Below are positions 20,620-30,958 of a DNA stretch of 64,000 nucleotides, piece after piece. The stretch spans positions 1 through 64,000 of the forward strand of contig BRON01000002.1 in assembly GCA_024345305.1 (NCBI GenBank). The letters are read 5' to 3'. Positions within the stretch are counted from its first letter, which is position 1; each line of letters opens with the position of its first letter. Below the pieces are notes generated by a model. It worked only from the letters and a program-made list of their open reading frames with translations, had not been told where the DNA came from and searched no databases. The position numbers and the translations under genes are program-made. The stretch is from Mrakia gelida. Lineage: Eukaryota > Basidiomycota > Tremellomycetes > Cystofilobasidiales > Mrakiaceae.

Positions 20620-22440
20620 TCACTCCAATTCCATCCCCATCCCCTTCAGCTTCCAAATTCCCTCCTTCGTCTTCTGAAACCACCTCCCCTGGCTCAGAAC
20701 TGCTTTTGTGATCCCCTTCCATTGCGTTGAGTGAGGAGGCAAGAGGTTCGGGTTGGAGGTGGAGAGGGATGTGTAAAGAGCAGCGAGGCAGAGTTGGGTT
20801 TGAGGGGAGTTGCCAAGGATTTGGATGAGTGCAGTGGTGATGGTTTGGCTGGTGGAGGAGGTAATGTTGGTGGAGGGAGGTGGAGAGGAGGAGAGGGAGG
20901 AGGCTGGTGATGGGCTGTGTCTTGCTCGTTTGGGAGGGTTCGGTGCTGCTGAAGGGGCGGGATCCTGGCTAGTAGAGACATGACGGGTCAGAGGCGGTGA
21001 TGGTGGTGATCCGAGCAGGTTTTCAACCTCTTCAACCTCCACGAACTCCCTCTTCCTCGTCCCTTTCTTCCTCCCCTCGTTCCCTCCCACAGCTGCTGCT
21101 CCCATCCCCTTCCCTCCCTGCAGCTCCACCATCCACGGCTCAATCCTCCCCTGCTTCACCAACCACTTCCCAACCGATATCCTACACTTCCTCTCTGTCG
21201 ACAAGGGGGTGAGGCCGATGGGAGTCGTCTGTCCTGCAAGGTACGTGAAGGGAGTGGACCCCCTTCGAGGGTGTTCTCGTGAGAAAGAGGAAGGAAAGAT
21301 AGAGAGTGGAACTTAGGATACGAGACCGAGTCAAGTGTTTCAGGTCGTAATGTCAGTCGAGAAGACTAAGGTCGAAGTTAGAGAGAAAGAGAAAGAGAGG
21401 AAGGTCGAGAAGTCGTCCGACTCGAAAAGAGGGAGTCGCCTCCGCAGGCTGAGCTCGAGGGCCGCGAGCAAGAGATTCTAAGAACGTACTTCAAGTGTAG
21501 ATAACGAGAAGATAAGAGAAGAGAGAAAGAAAGAAAGAAAGAAATAAAGAAATAAAGAAAGGAAGGGAGAGAGAGAGAGAGAGAGACAGAGATCTAAGCG
21601 ATAGCTGGAGCAGTCGCTGCAGTACGCGTCTCTGATGAAGGTGTAAGAAGCGACGGAGATGTGCTGGGTGAGGCGGTAGGTGTTTTCGATGGGAGTGAGG
21701 AGGTTGGAGGATGAGGAGGGTGTGAAGTGTTTTGAAGGGCGGGAAGCTCGTGGTTGGGTGGGGTTCTGAGCATAAAGGGAGGGGAGCGAGGTCAGAAGAT
21801 GGCTGGTTTGTTGTGTAGAAAGCAATACAAGCCGTATTCCCTACTGACCTTGGGTCTCTTGGGTTGGTTTGTAGACTTCAGAGAGGAGGAGGACAAGGAG
21901 GTTTGGTTGGGAGGTGTGGATCGACCAGATCTTGTTTCTCGAGCTTGTTTCTTTGCGAGCTGAACAGAGACAAGGAAGGAGTGGTCAATATTGTGTGCTG
22001 GGACGGTGGTGATGGGTGAAAACAGATAACAAGACTCACAAGAGAGGTCTCCAGCTCTCTATGAGCATCCCTGAACACCACAGCTCCCTCGCCAGCCCTG
22101 ATCCTTCTGAGGTCAACCTCCTCTGGAACCTTCTCCGCCTCCTCCCTCCTCCTGCTCTCAGGACGAAGAAGGGGTTCTATAGAGAACACCCATTCTTCTC
22201 CCTTCTTGAGCGTGGAGATAGGGAAAGCGTAGTCTCCGAGGTAATCCTTCGAGGTGTTGAGCTGTGAGAGCGGAGACAAAAGGAAGGGAGGGGCTGTGCG
22301 TCAGCTTCCCTTCTTTCCCACTCCTCTCGCTATGAATTCCCTGTCCAACTCACCTCGTCTCTGCATCTCGAGACCTCCCACGGCCAGTCCATCAGCAGGG
22401 CATGGACCTCCTGAAAGTGAAGGAATACCAGAGGTGAAAG
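20620..22440 (-). CDS. Uncharacterised protein, S/P-rich with a basic C-terminal globular segment
   Basis: A plausible minus-strand exon chain: EVHALLMDWPWEVSRCRDE (about 22430-22375), then LNTSKDYLGDYAFPISTLKK with EEWVFSIEPLLRP (about 22262-22100), a basic linker (LAKKQARETRSGRSTP), a Pro/Ser segment ending IENTYRLTQHISVASYTFIR (about 21690-21620), a long unresolved gap with a purine simple repeat, and a last exon 21204-20620 containing ISVGKWLVKQGRIEPWMVEL and the C-terminal WKGITKAVLSQGRWFQKTKE. The last exon resembles a small winged-helix-like fold, but I cannot name a family. The 5' end is unknown because sequence beyond 22550 belongs to a degraded QNS1 on the other strand. The gene could be two genes or a pseudogene. 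Confidence 0.4.
21521..21593. repeat. Purine simple repeat (GAAA)n/(GA)n
   Basis: Tracts of GAAA and AATAAAG units are followed by (GA)n ending in GACAGAG. It lies between the last two exons of the uncharacterised minus-strand gene. Confidence 0.85.
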
Positions 22441-22555
22441 GGAGGAAGAACGAAGCAAGAGAAGAGGGAAGGAAGGCAGAGGGGCTGGTCAGCTTCAAGC
22501 TCAATGCAAACACCCTTCCGCTTGCTTCTTCGTACTTACCTGCATCTCCTTAGGA

Positions 22556-24635
22556 AGAGTAGACCATCGACACGTCGGACGAAACAGATTGGGACCCGCC
22601 TGCCGGATGCGGGACTATCTTCGTCGTTCTTGGTTCTTGAACTCAGGGATACTTCCTTCCTCTCAGTGGTGAAACCAACTTGTGTGTTACGGCTGTGATC
22701 ATGCACTCAATGTGTAGGCTCGTCGTTGAGGCTTGTGAGAGGGGAGGTGAGTCTCGTTTCATATTCCAACTCCTCGACTGCCATCGCTTTCCCTTCCTTC
22801 CTCTCCCTCCCACCCCTCCTCTCTCTCACTGACCTCTCCTTTGTTCTTGCCTCTTTCCGTTCCACAGAAACCCAAGTCATCTCCGACACCCGTCGAGTGG
22901 CAGGAGAACCCGAGTCCTCAGCCTACACTCCCTCCAACGCTCAAGAGTTCGCTTCGAGGATCTTCCACACTTGCTACATGGGAACGGAAAACTCTTCCCT
23001 TGTTACAAGGAAGAGGGCTAAGGACCTGGCGGAGGTGATCGGGAGGTAAGTTTCGACCCCGAACCCGACGAGAACCATCCCTCTGTCTCGACGACCGAAT
23101 CTGACGACGCGACTTCGTCTCCTTCGGTTTGTTCGGCAGCTACCACGTCGATCTCAACATGGACACGGTCGTCACGTCGGTCAGGAACCTGTTCGGGATG
23201 GTGACGGGGGTGAAACCTCAGTTCAGGGTCCACGGAGGAACTCAGGCGGAGAATTTGGTGTTGCAGAACATTCAGGTGAGTCGACTGCCGACTTTCAATC
23301 TTCCGTCTTGGTTCTCTGGAAGCGAGCGAGACCCTGAGCTCACTCCTTTGCTTTCGTCTTTTGTCAGGCTCGTCTTTGAATGGTTCTCGCCTACATGTTC
23401 GCTCAGCTGCTTCCGTTCGTTCGAGGAAGGGGAGGAGGGCTGTTGGTTTTGGGAAGTGCGAACGTCGACGAGAGGTGAGTCTCGCTTCGGCTTTCTTCTT
23501 TCTCGGAAAGTTTGCGCTGACTTCCATCTATACTTATCTCACCAGTCTGCGAGGATACCTCACCAAATACGAGTAAGCTCCCCTTGCATCTCGTCTCGTC
23601 TCGTCGCGTCTTCCAAGCTCACCTCATCCTTCCTTTCGACGACGCCCATCTCAGCTGCTCGAGCGCCGACATCAACCCCATCGGAGGGATCTCCAAGACC
23701 GACCTGAAACACTTCATCGCCTACGGAGTCAGTGCTTTCGACATGCCTATCCTCGACAGGTTCGTTCTACCCTATTCTCTTCCTCTGCTTCTTGTCGACT
23801 TGACTCGAGCTGACTCACCTTCTTTCCTTCCTCAGCTTCCTTACCGCCGTCCCGACAGCCGAGCTGGAGCCTATCACGGAGAACTACGTTCAGGCTGATG
23901 AGGTGAGTCGTCTCCACCCAGCTGGACGCGAAGAGGACGGGGGAGTTGTTGAGTTGGGCTGACGTGTTTCGAACGAACGACGCAGGCCGACACGGGGATG
24001 TCCTACCACCAGCTCTCCATCTATGGTCGACTGAGGAAGATCCAGAAGTGTGGACCTTACAGCATGTTTGTTAAGTTGATCCAGGAATGGGGTGGAGTGC
24101 TTTCGCCTGTGGAGGTGAGTTTGGTGTTCCGTTCTGCTCGACGCGTTTTCGCAGACGAAAGACGGAGCTGACCCTCATTCTCTCGTTTTGCCTTTACTTC
24201 ACCTTGGGTTTCTTGCTCTCAGATTGCCGAAAAAGTCAAGCTGTTCTTCTTCGAGCACGCGAGGAACCGACACAAGATGACCACTTTGACTCCTTCGTAC
24301 CTCGCTGTTCGTTCTCTCCTCCTCTCCTCTCCCTTCCCCCTTCTCCGTCTCTTCACCTCCCTCCTGACCGTTTTTCTTTCCTCTCATCTCTCGAATCAAC
24401 AGGAACCCTACTCCCCAGACGATAACCGTTCATCCCATCTCTTCTTCCACCTTCTCGTCGCGTCGCGTCCCCCGAACTGACTCCTTCCTCGTTCTTTGTT
24501 CTCGCAGGCTTCGACCTCTGACCTTTCCTCTACCCATCTCGATTCCCCTTCCAGTTCAGGAGGATCGATCAGCTTGCGGCGAGGCTGCAGAAGAGGTCGC
24601 TTCGGCCAGGAGCGGAGAAGTCAAAGTTGGAGTGA
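22556..24635 (+). pseudogene. QNS1: Degraded C-terminal half of glutamine-dependent NAD(+) synthetase
   Basis: Exons encode the ammonia-ligase (synthetase) half of QNS1, which converts nicotinic acid adenine dinucleotide to NAD. Landmarks run in order: GPAC...[161 protein letters not shown] and FDL. The whole N-terminal CN-hydrolase (glutaminase) domain is missing upstream. The P-loop, which should read SGGIDS, reads SGETNL (about 22665-22682). There is a frame change just before it, and a TGA at 24519-24521 replaces the Arg codon expected in FDLRPF. Splice sites remain intact throughout, which suggests recent decay. Confidence 0.9.
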
Positions 24636-25069
24636 ACGGCGAAACGAGACGACCCGAGATGCTTCGTCTTGGGGTTTAGCCTTTGATTGGAGTTGGGTTT
24701 CTTTCGGGACTCAGGTAGGTACTTTGGATGCGGTTTGACAGATATCATTGATGAGGGTCCAGATCGGTCTGCCTTGTCATGCCTCAAAGAAAGGGAGGAG
24801 GGAGACGGGGAGACGCGCTTTTCGAGACGGATAGAACTCTTCGCATTTTTTTTACTCACCTCCAAAGAATTAGACAAGGCCTTTCTCGGTTTCCAAACCC
24901 CTCCACGTCCTCCTCCTATACTTTCTCTCGGAAAAGAAACCCAAATCGATCCTCTTCGCTCTCGCGCGACTTCCCTTCTCTGGATCCGCCCAACGTCGAC
25001 CTCGCCCTCCTTCCTCCCCTCCCTCCTTCCTCTTCTCCCAGGGCTCTTCCCCCCCTTCCTCCCTCTCCG
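24636..25069. promoter_or_regulatory. Upstream region of COG1
   Basis: No gene between the QNS1 relic and the COG1 ATG. The last 150 bp are strongly pyrimidine-rich on the plus strand (CTCC/TTCC runs), a common core-promoter feature in fungal genes. No TATA box is obvious. Confidence 0.4.
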
Positions 25070-28000
25070 ATGTCCCACCGTCGCTCCTCGCACATCTCCT
25101 CTCCCCCTCCTCCTTCCTCCTCCCAAACAGCTCCCTCTGCTCTCCTTGCTCGTCGAGGCACTCAAACTTCCTCTTTCGGTTTAGGACTCTCCAACCTCGC
25201 CGCCTCGCCCTCCTCCCCTTCCTCCTCCTCCCCTGGCGGTCGTGGATCTCCCAGCTTGAAGTCGTCGCCTGTCCCTCAGCTCTCTCGTCCTCCGTTGAGG
25301 GCTCATCGTTCTTCAGCGTTCTCTCATCTGAGCGAGGAGGAGAGGAGGAAGCAGATGGTGTTGGCCGCCGAGGCTGGAAACATCGAACCGGATGATTTGT
25401 TCAGGAGGATGACCGTTGGGGAGGTAAAGAGGGTGGAGGGGAGATTGAGGTGAGTACGAGAGATGGGTTTCGGTATATATCCGGCTGGGGGTTGAAGGGA
25501 GAAGAGGGAGGAAAGGGAGGCGAAGGGAGGAAGGGGTGGAAGGGAGCAAGCGAGCTTGAGATGGACGAGACCTCGAGGGATCCGTCCGACTCGAATCCAT
25601 CTTGGAGCGACTTCTCGAGCCCTTCTATGCGTTAGTAGGACTCGCATGTTGTCGTGCGATGGTCGAACTTCTGCTGGATTGTTTGGGGAAGAGCTGGCAG
25701 GAGGGCTCTCACTGTTGAGCTCGAGTCGTGACGAGCTCAACCTTCCTTCCCATCTGCCCTCGCCGACCGCTCCTACTCACTCGTTATCGTCCCAGCTCGC
25801 TCGTATACATCTCAGAAACTGACTCGCCTCTTCTTCCTTTCCCTCTCCCAGATCCACCGCCATGTCGAAACAGTCTGAGCTTCGAAACATGGTCGGGTAA
25901 GCACGCATCCCTCCTCCCTTCCCTCCCAGCTCTCTCCTCCCTCTTTCGAACTCATTCCCCGTTCTGACCACGTCTTTCTTTTCCCGCCAACTGCAGAGAA
26001 CGATATCGGGATCTCCTCTCCTCCTCCGTAGCTCTCTCGACGCTCTTCTCCTCGTCTAGTCGGCTCTCAACGGGACTCAAGGACATGAAGGTCATCTCCT
26101 CCTCGGTCGGAGACATCGAAGCCGTAGGAACCAAGGGGAGCAGCTCCCATAGTGATGCTGGAGAGGATAATATAGCTCAGGGTGAGTCTCAGGCATATCG
26201 TCGCAGAGTGAGAGCTGGAAGTTGAGCTGACCTCGACTCTCCCTCCCTCCCTCTCCTCCCTCCTTCCTCTCAGAACTCTCGACCCTCCTCCCTCTCGCGT
26301 CTCAAACGAAACTCCTCCTCGACGCTCCCGAGACCCTCTGGAGGTTCCTCGAGAACAAGCAGTTCCTTCAGGCAGCTTGGCTGTTCTGCTTAGGGCGGGT
26401 GGTTCATCAGGAGGTCGGAGAGAACTTCGATGGGAACGTGAGCTCGACTTCTCCTTCCTCTCTTCGACCTCGAGAGCTACGACGAGCTGACCTGTTCTCG
26501 CCCATCACCACCTCTCCTCTCCTCCAGATCCAACTCCCTCTTCTTCAACGGCAATGGGAGTCGCTCAGCCAGTTTCGTTCTCAGATCGTTCATCGCGCGA
26601 CGCTGGGTCTTCGCGAGTTGTCGACCTCTCCATCCGTGAGTCCTTCGAGCTTCGACTCACTCTTATGACGAAGAAGCCTCGCTGATGGGCCTATCCTCTC
26701 ATCCTTCTACAGGAAACCTCTCAAACCCTCATCTCCATCATCCTCCTCGACTCCATCCCTCTCCCATCAGCCCTCTCCCTCCTCCTCGCTCAACGAACGC
26801 GTCTTCTTCGCGACGCCATCGCCAACTCCTCCATCCCCATCGACCCTTCCTCCTCCTCCCATCCCAAAAGACTCCTCGTCAACGGCAACGCCAACGGAAC
26901 CCGGAATCGTAGTGCTTCCTCAGCAGCAGCCCGACGAGCGACCGTTAAACTCGACGAAGCGGAGGTCAAGAAGGTGCTGGGCGAGATCGTTGGGGTGCTC
27001 GGAGGGACGGTTGGACTGGCGAGGGAGGTGTTTGGATCCGTGGAGGAGAAGAGTCTGATCGTCTGGATGATGGAAGGGATCGAGAGAGGAGAGGAGGAGC
27101 CCTCAGCAGTTCATCGTTCGTCGACTCCTCCACCTCCACCCTCCTCAGTCGACAGCGTCGGCGCTCTCCCTTCGTTCGGATCCAAGGAGAAGACCCACCT
27201 TCGACGAGCTTCTCGACTGGCTTCCATCTCCGCTCCCTTCTCTCTCCCATCACCCTCCTCACCCACAGCGAACGGACCCTCCTCCATCCGAACCCTCCCT
27301 CCAACACCCGTCATCTCGACTCCAGCGCTCCTCCTCACCCTCCCTTCGTCTCCCCTCCTTCTTCGATACCTCCCCTCCTCCGTCAAATCCTACACTCCCT
27401 TCCTCTCCTCCGACTCAGCACCATCGTCTCTTCCCTCCTCGGCTCTCAAATCGTCCCTCGCGTCCTGGCTCACCACCAACACCTCCTTCCTTCGGACGTC
27501 GGTCGAGGACCTCTCGAGTTCGCTGGAGAGTGTGAGAGCTGTTTGGGAAGTGAGAGAGGAGGTTCGAAACGTGTTGTTGGGAGTTGAGGGTTTGGAAGAG
27601 GAGGAGAGGGTCGCGTTGGGGAAGGTGCTCGAGGCTGGTTGGGAGAAGAGGGTGCAGGAGATATGGGACGAGAAGCTCGGTGCGCTGGCTGAGAAGTTGG
27701 GTTCGAGCATCAAGGACAAGATCGGGGTCATCAAGCTCGGTGCGAAGGAGTCGGATGGAGGTGAGTCGACCCACCCCTTCTTTCTCTGCTAGTGGTACGT
27801 CGTCGCGTCGAGCTCGAACTGATCTCTCTCGTTCGCTCTCCCGCAGACATCCACCCGCCGAACTTCCTCTTCTCGGCTTCCCTCCCCTTTCCCTCCAGCT
27901 CCTCCTCCATCCCGCCATCATCAAGTCTACCCACCTTCCGAACAGCCCTTCGTCGTCGGGTCGCCGTTCGAACCCCCCTTCTCGACTCGATCCTTCGCGA

Positions 28001-29462
28001 AGTGGAAGCTCTCGCCTCTCAACTCAAGTCGGACGTCGACGTTCTTCGACGCGTCTCGGGAGAGGGAGAGTCGGCGCTGCTCAAGGACTATCGGCCGAGA
28101 GCGGAGAAGGCGTTGCAGAAGCTCGTTGTGCTGCTGGGGAGCGAGTTGGATGCTCAGAAGGGAAATGGTGAGCTCTCGATTTTCTTCGTCGCGACCGTAT
28201 CTCTTTCCTTGTTCGAGGCATCGAGCTGACTGTCTCTCTTCCTTCTTCTTCTTATTAGGTGACCCCGCCTTCGCCGTCAACGCTGAGATCTTCATCGGAC
28301 GAGTCGCCATCCATCTCCTCGCGAGCAAGACCTTCCAGTCTGATCTGCTCGGAGAGGACACCGTTCTGGGTAAGTTCGACCTTCTCTCCCTCTCTTCGAC
28401 CGCGGCTCGAAGTCTCGTCGCTGACGCTATTTGCTTTCGTCCTTCTCTCAGAACCTCTTCGTGACGGACTCGTCGCTGTTCATTCTCGCTCGCTCGAGCA
28501 CTGGCGATCTCACGCCGTCGACCTCGCAATTGCTCGACTCGCACCGATGTTCGAAATCGATCCCATCGTGCTCGAGACGGCTCTTTCGTATCTTTGGAAA
28601 CGTGAGCTCCTCTCCCGACCTCTCTTTGAACTTCGGGCTTGCGCTGACTTTTGCTCCTCGTTCATTCCACCTACAGCAACACCCTCCGACCCGAACCACC
28701 TCCTCCCAACTCTCCCCTCCCGACCCGTCCTCCTCGCTCTCCACTCCCTCGTCTCCTCCGTCCAATCCCTCGGTCCTCCACCCTCCTCCGACCTCTCTAA
28801 CCACGGCCGAGACCTGTATCGAGCGTTCTCGAAGAAGATGGTCGACCTTCCTGGGTGGACGTCGCGGACAGGGAGGGGAGCGGTTCAGTCGCTGTGGGAT
28901 CTCAGGCTCCTGCAGGAGGTGGGAGGGCTGTTTGAGGAGGGGAAGGAGGAGGAGGATAAGGAGTTGAAGGAGAGTTGGAAGAGTGTGGTGCATGAGGTGG
29001 AGAAGGTGGTGAGTTCCTCGTCCCTTTCGTCGTTCGAACGAGAGAACGAGAGAGGCGCATTCGCTGACTCCGTTCGCTCCTTCTTTTTCGTCTACCCAGG
29101 CCCTCTCCTCAATACCCAAACCCTCTCGCCCAAACTTCACCTCCTCCATCACCTCCACCGTCACCGCCGAACTCCTCCGAACCCAAACCATCCTCTCTCC
29201 TCTCCTTCCTCGTCCACCGCCCTTCGTCGACCCAGCCTCGTCCAACCAACTTCCCTCAGCATCCGCGCTCACGCGTCGGCAGTCCACCGCCGACGGAGGG
29301 AAAGCGGATATGGACGCGAGGCATCTTAGTCTGTTGAGACTGGGGGTGCCGATGGTGACCAGTAGTACGAGTTCGAGTACGGCGGAACTGCAAAGCTCGT
29401 TGGCGACGGTGAGCCCAAGTCAGAGGTTTGGGTTGTTGAGTGTGGCGGTTTCGGCTAGATAG
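25070..29462 (+). CDS. COG1: Conserved oligomeric Golgi complex subunit 1
   Basis: Cog1 belongs to lobe A of the COG tethering complex, which captures retrograde vesicles at the Golgi. The S/P-rich N-terminus (ATG at 25070) leads into the diagnostic Vps51/Cog1 segment: DDLFRRMTVGEVKRVEGRLR, then after an intron STAMSKQSELRNMVG, then ERYRDLLSSSVALSTLF. The remainder is a long alpha-helical rod typical of CATCHR tethers, for example LWRFLENKQFLQAAWLFCLG and IQLPLLQRQWESLSQFRSQI. About a dozen exons are separated by 60-100 nt introns with CTGAC branch sites. The protein is about 1,100 residues, within the range of fungal Cog1. The C-terminus (SQRFGLLSVAVSAR, stop 29460-29462) is intact. It is the first clearly functional gene right of the degenerate zone. 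Confidence 0.85.
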
Positions 29463-29752
29463 GTTAGTTAGTTCCTGAGCTTTGGGCGGGTGAGTAGATT
29501 GGTCTGTTTTGTGCGATGGATCTCAGCTGGGCTTTCTTTTGTGAGGAGCTAGCTGGAAAGGACGAGTTCGAAGGACGAGCTCGCGTCGTCGTCGAAGAGC
29601 GAGAGAAACGAACTGTCGACTCGTGAAGTTTCTGCGCGCCTCTCTTTACCAAACCCTCCTGCACCCAAACTCTCTTCCGATCTCCACCACCTCAGGAACT
29701 CTCCGAAACCAAAACAAAAAATCCATCGTCACTTTCCCCTCCAGCCAAGGAG

Positions 29753-30457
29753 ATGCCCGACGTCTCCTTCGTCCTTCCCTCCCCCAAACGCCCATCCACT
29801 TCAGCCATGCCTTCCTCCCTCCCCACCCCCTCTTCCTCTTCGGTCCCAGCAACGATGCCCAAACCCCCTACAGCGCTCATGCACCCTCAACCTATACGTC
29901 CTGAAGTTCCAACACCTACTGGGAAGGTGAGTCAACCAACGAATTGAAGGGAGTGCGCGAGCTCAACGAACCTTCTGACACCTTCTCTTTCGCGCACTCG
30001 CTGCAGCTGTTCAAACCGACGGTGAGTTGCGTCGCTCGTAGAAAGGGGAAGGGTTGGGTGCTGACTTTTTGTGGTCGTTTTGGGGGAGAGCAGAGTGTGG
30101 TGATGCCTCTGTCAGCGTTTGGAAGTGAGTCGTCCCAGCTCGTCCCCTTCTCCTTCTTTCAGCCCTCCGTTCGTGCGAGCTCACACCCACTCTCTCCTTC
30201 CTTCCCTCCTTTTCCCCTCTTGCCCCCTTTCCCACCCGCCCTCAACCCGCCCCCCACCCTTCGCTCACGCAGTGGTCTTCGTCCTCGGCGCCGTGATCTG
30301 GTCGAACCTATCCTCGAATCAATGGGAGCTTCGAAAGACTCGGGAACGAGGCTACCTCGAGGCTCATGGGCTGCACGTACCAGGGGAGGATGTCAATCAC
30401 AAGGAGACCAGAGCGGATAGGAGGATCGCTAGTGGGGTTGATAAACATGTCGATTGA
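29753..30457 (+). CDS. Small single-pass membrane protein, uncharacterised
   Basis: Four exons encode about 130 residues: MPDVSFVLPSPKRPSTSAMP with a Pro/Ser-rich N-terminus, a 15-nt exon (LFKPT, near 30006-30020), a short exon SVVMPLSAFG, and a last exon VFVLGAVIWSNLSSNQWELR that begins with a hydrophobic helix and continues into a charged tail (KTRERGYLEAHGLHVPGED) ending at 30457. The layout (one membrane helix followed by a charged soluble tail) recalls small mitochondrial assembly factors, but I cannot name a family. Start chosen as the first ATG in the frame that splices cleanly. Confidence 0.6.
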
Positions 30458-30958
30458 GACGGGAGGAATGTGGGGAGGAGGAAAGAGAGGGGAACTAGGG
30501 AGAGGTTCTTGAGAGGTTGGGGATTGGGTGAGCTCATCATTCGGGGATCGTAGCTGCTTGCACTCTCTCTCGTAGCCGACGTGCCTGTCTATGTACCGGT
30601 TGAGACCTTGCGTCGATAGGACTCGTCTGGAAGCAGGGCTGGAACGAGCGAACGAGAAGCGACGACCGCCCTGAACGCGAGCTCACCCGACCCGAGCTCA
30701 TCATTTCTCGAACTCTTTCGGATCCTTCAACCAGCAGAATCGCGAGAACTACGAACTCCCGACCTGCCCCTTCCTTCCTATCTCGCAGGATCAGATCTTG
30801 TCTACCTCCTCAATCCCAGCCCAAACGACCAACACCAACAACTTCAACGGCGTCGCGTTCTCTTTGCCCTCCTCCCCTTCCCCCTTCCCCTCCCCACATT
30901 CCTCCCAACCCGAGTAGTCCAACTCATCATTAATCATAACACCCTCCTTTCCTGCTCT
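30458..30958. terminator. Convergent 3' flanks of the small membrane protein and the proteasome gene
   Basis: No exon is seen in these 501 bases between two genes that end towards each other. An AT-rich patch at 30925-30940 (CATTAATCATAAC) lies just downstream of the proteasome stop on the minus strand. No canonical AATAAA signal is visible. Confidence 0.4.

Noticed and set aside
22556..22700. Minus-strand exon (RWSTLPKEMQ) as the 5' end of the uncharacterised gene ending at 20620
   Set aside because: The plus strand here carries recognisable QNS1 sequence (GPAC, DYLRRS, YFLPLSG), so the minus-strand reading is probably a shadow.
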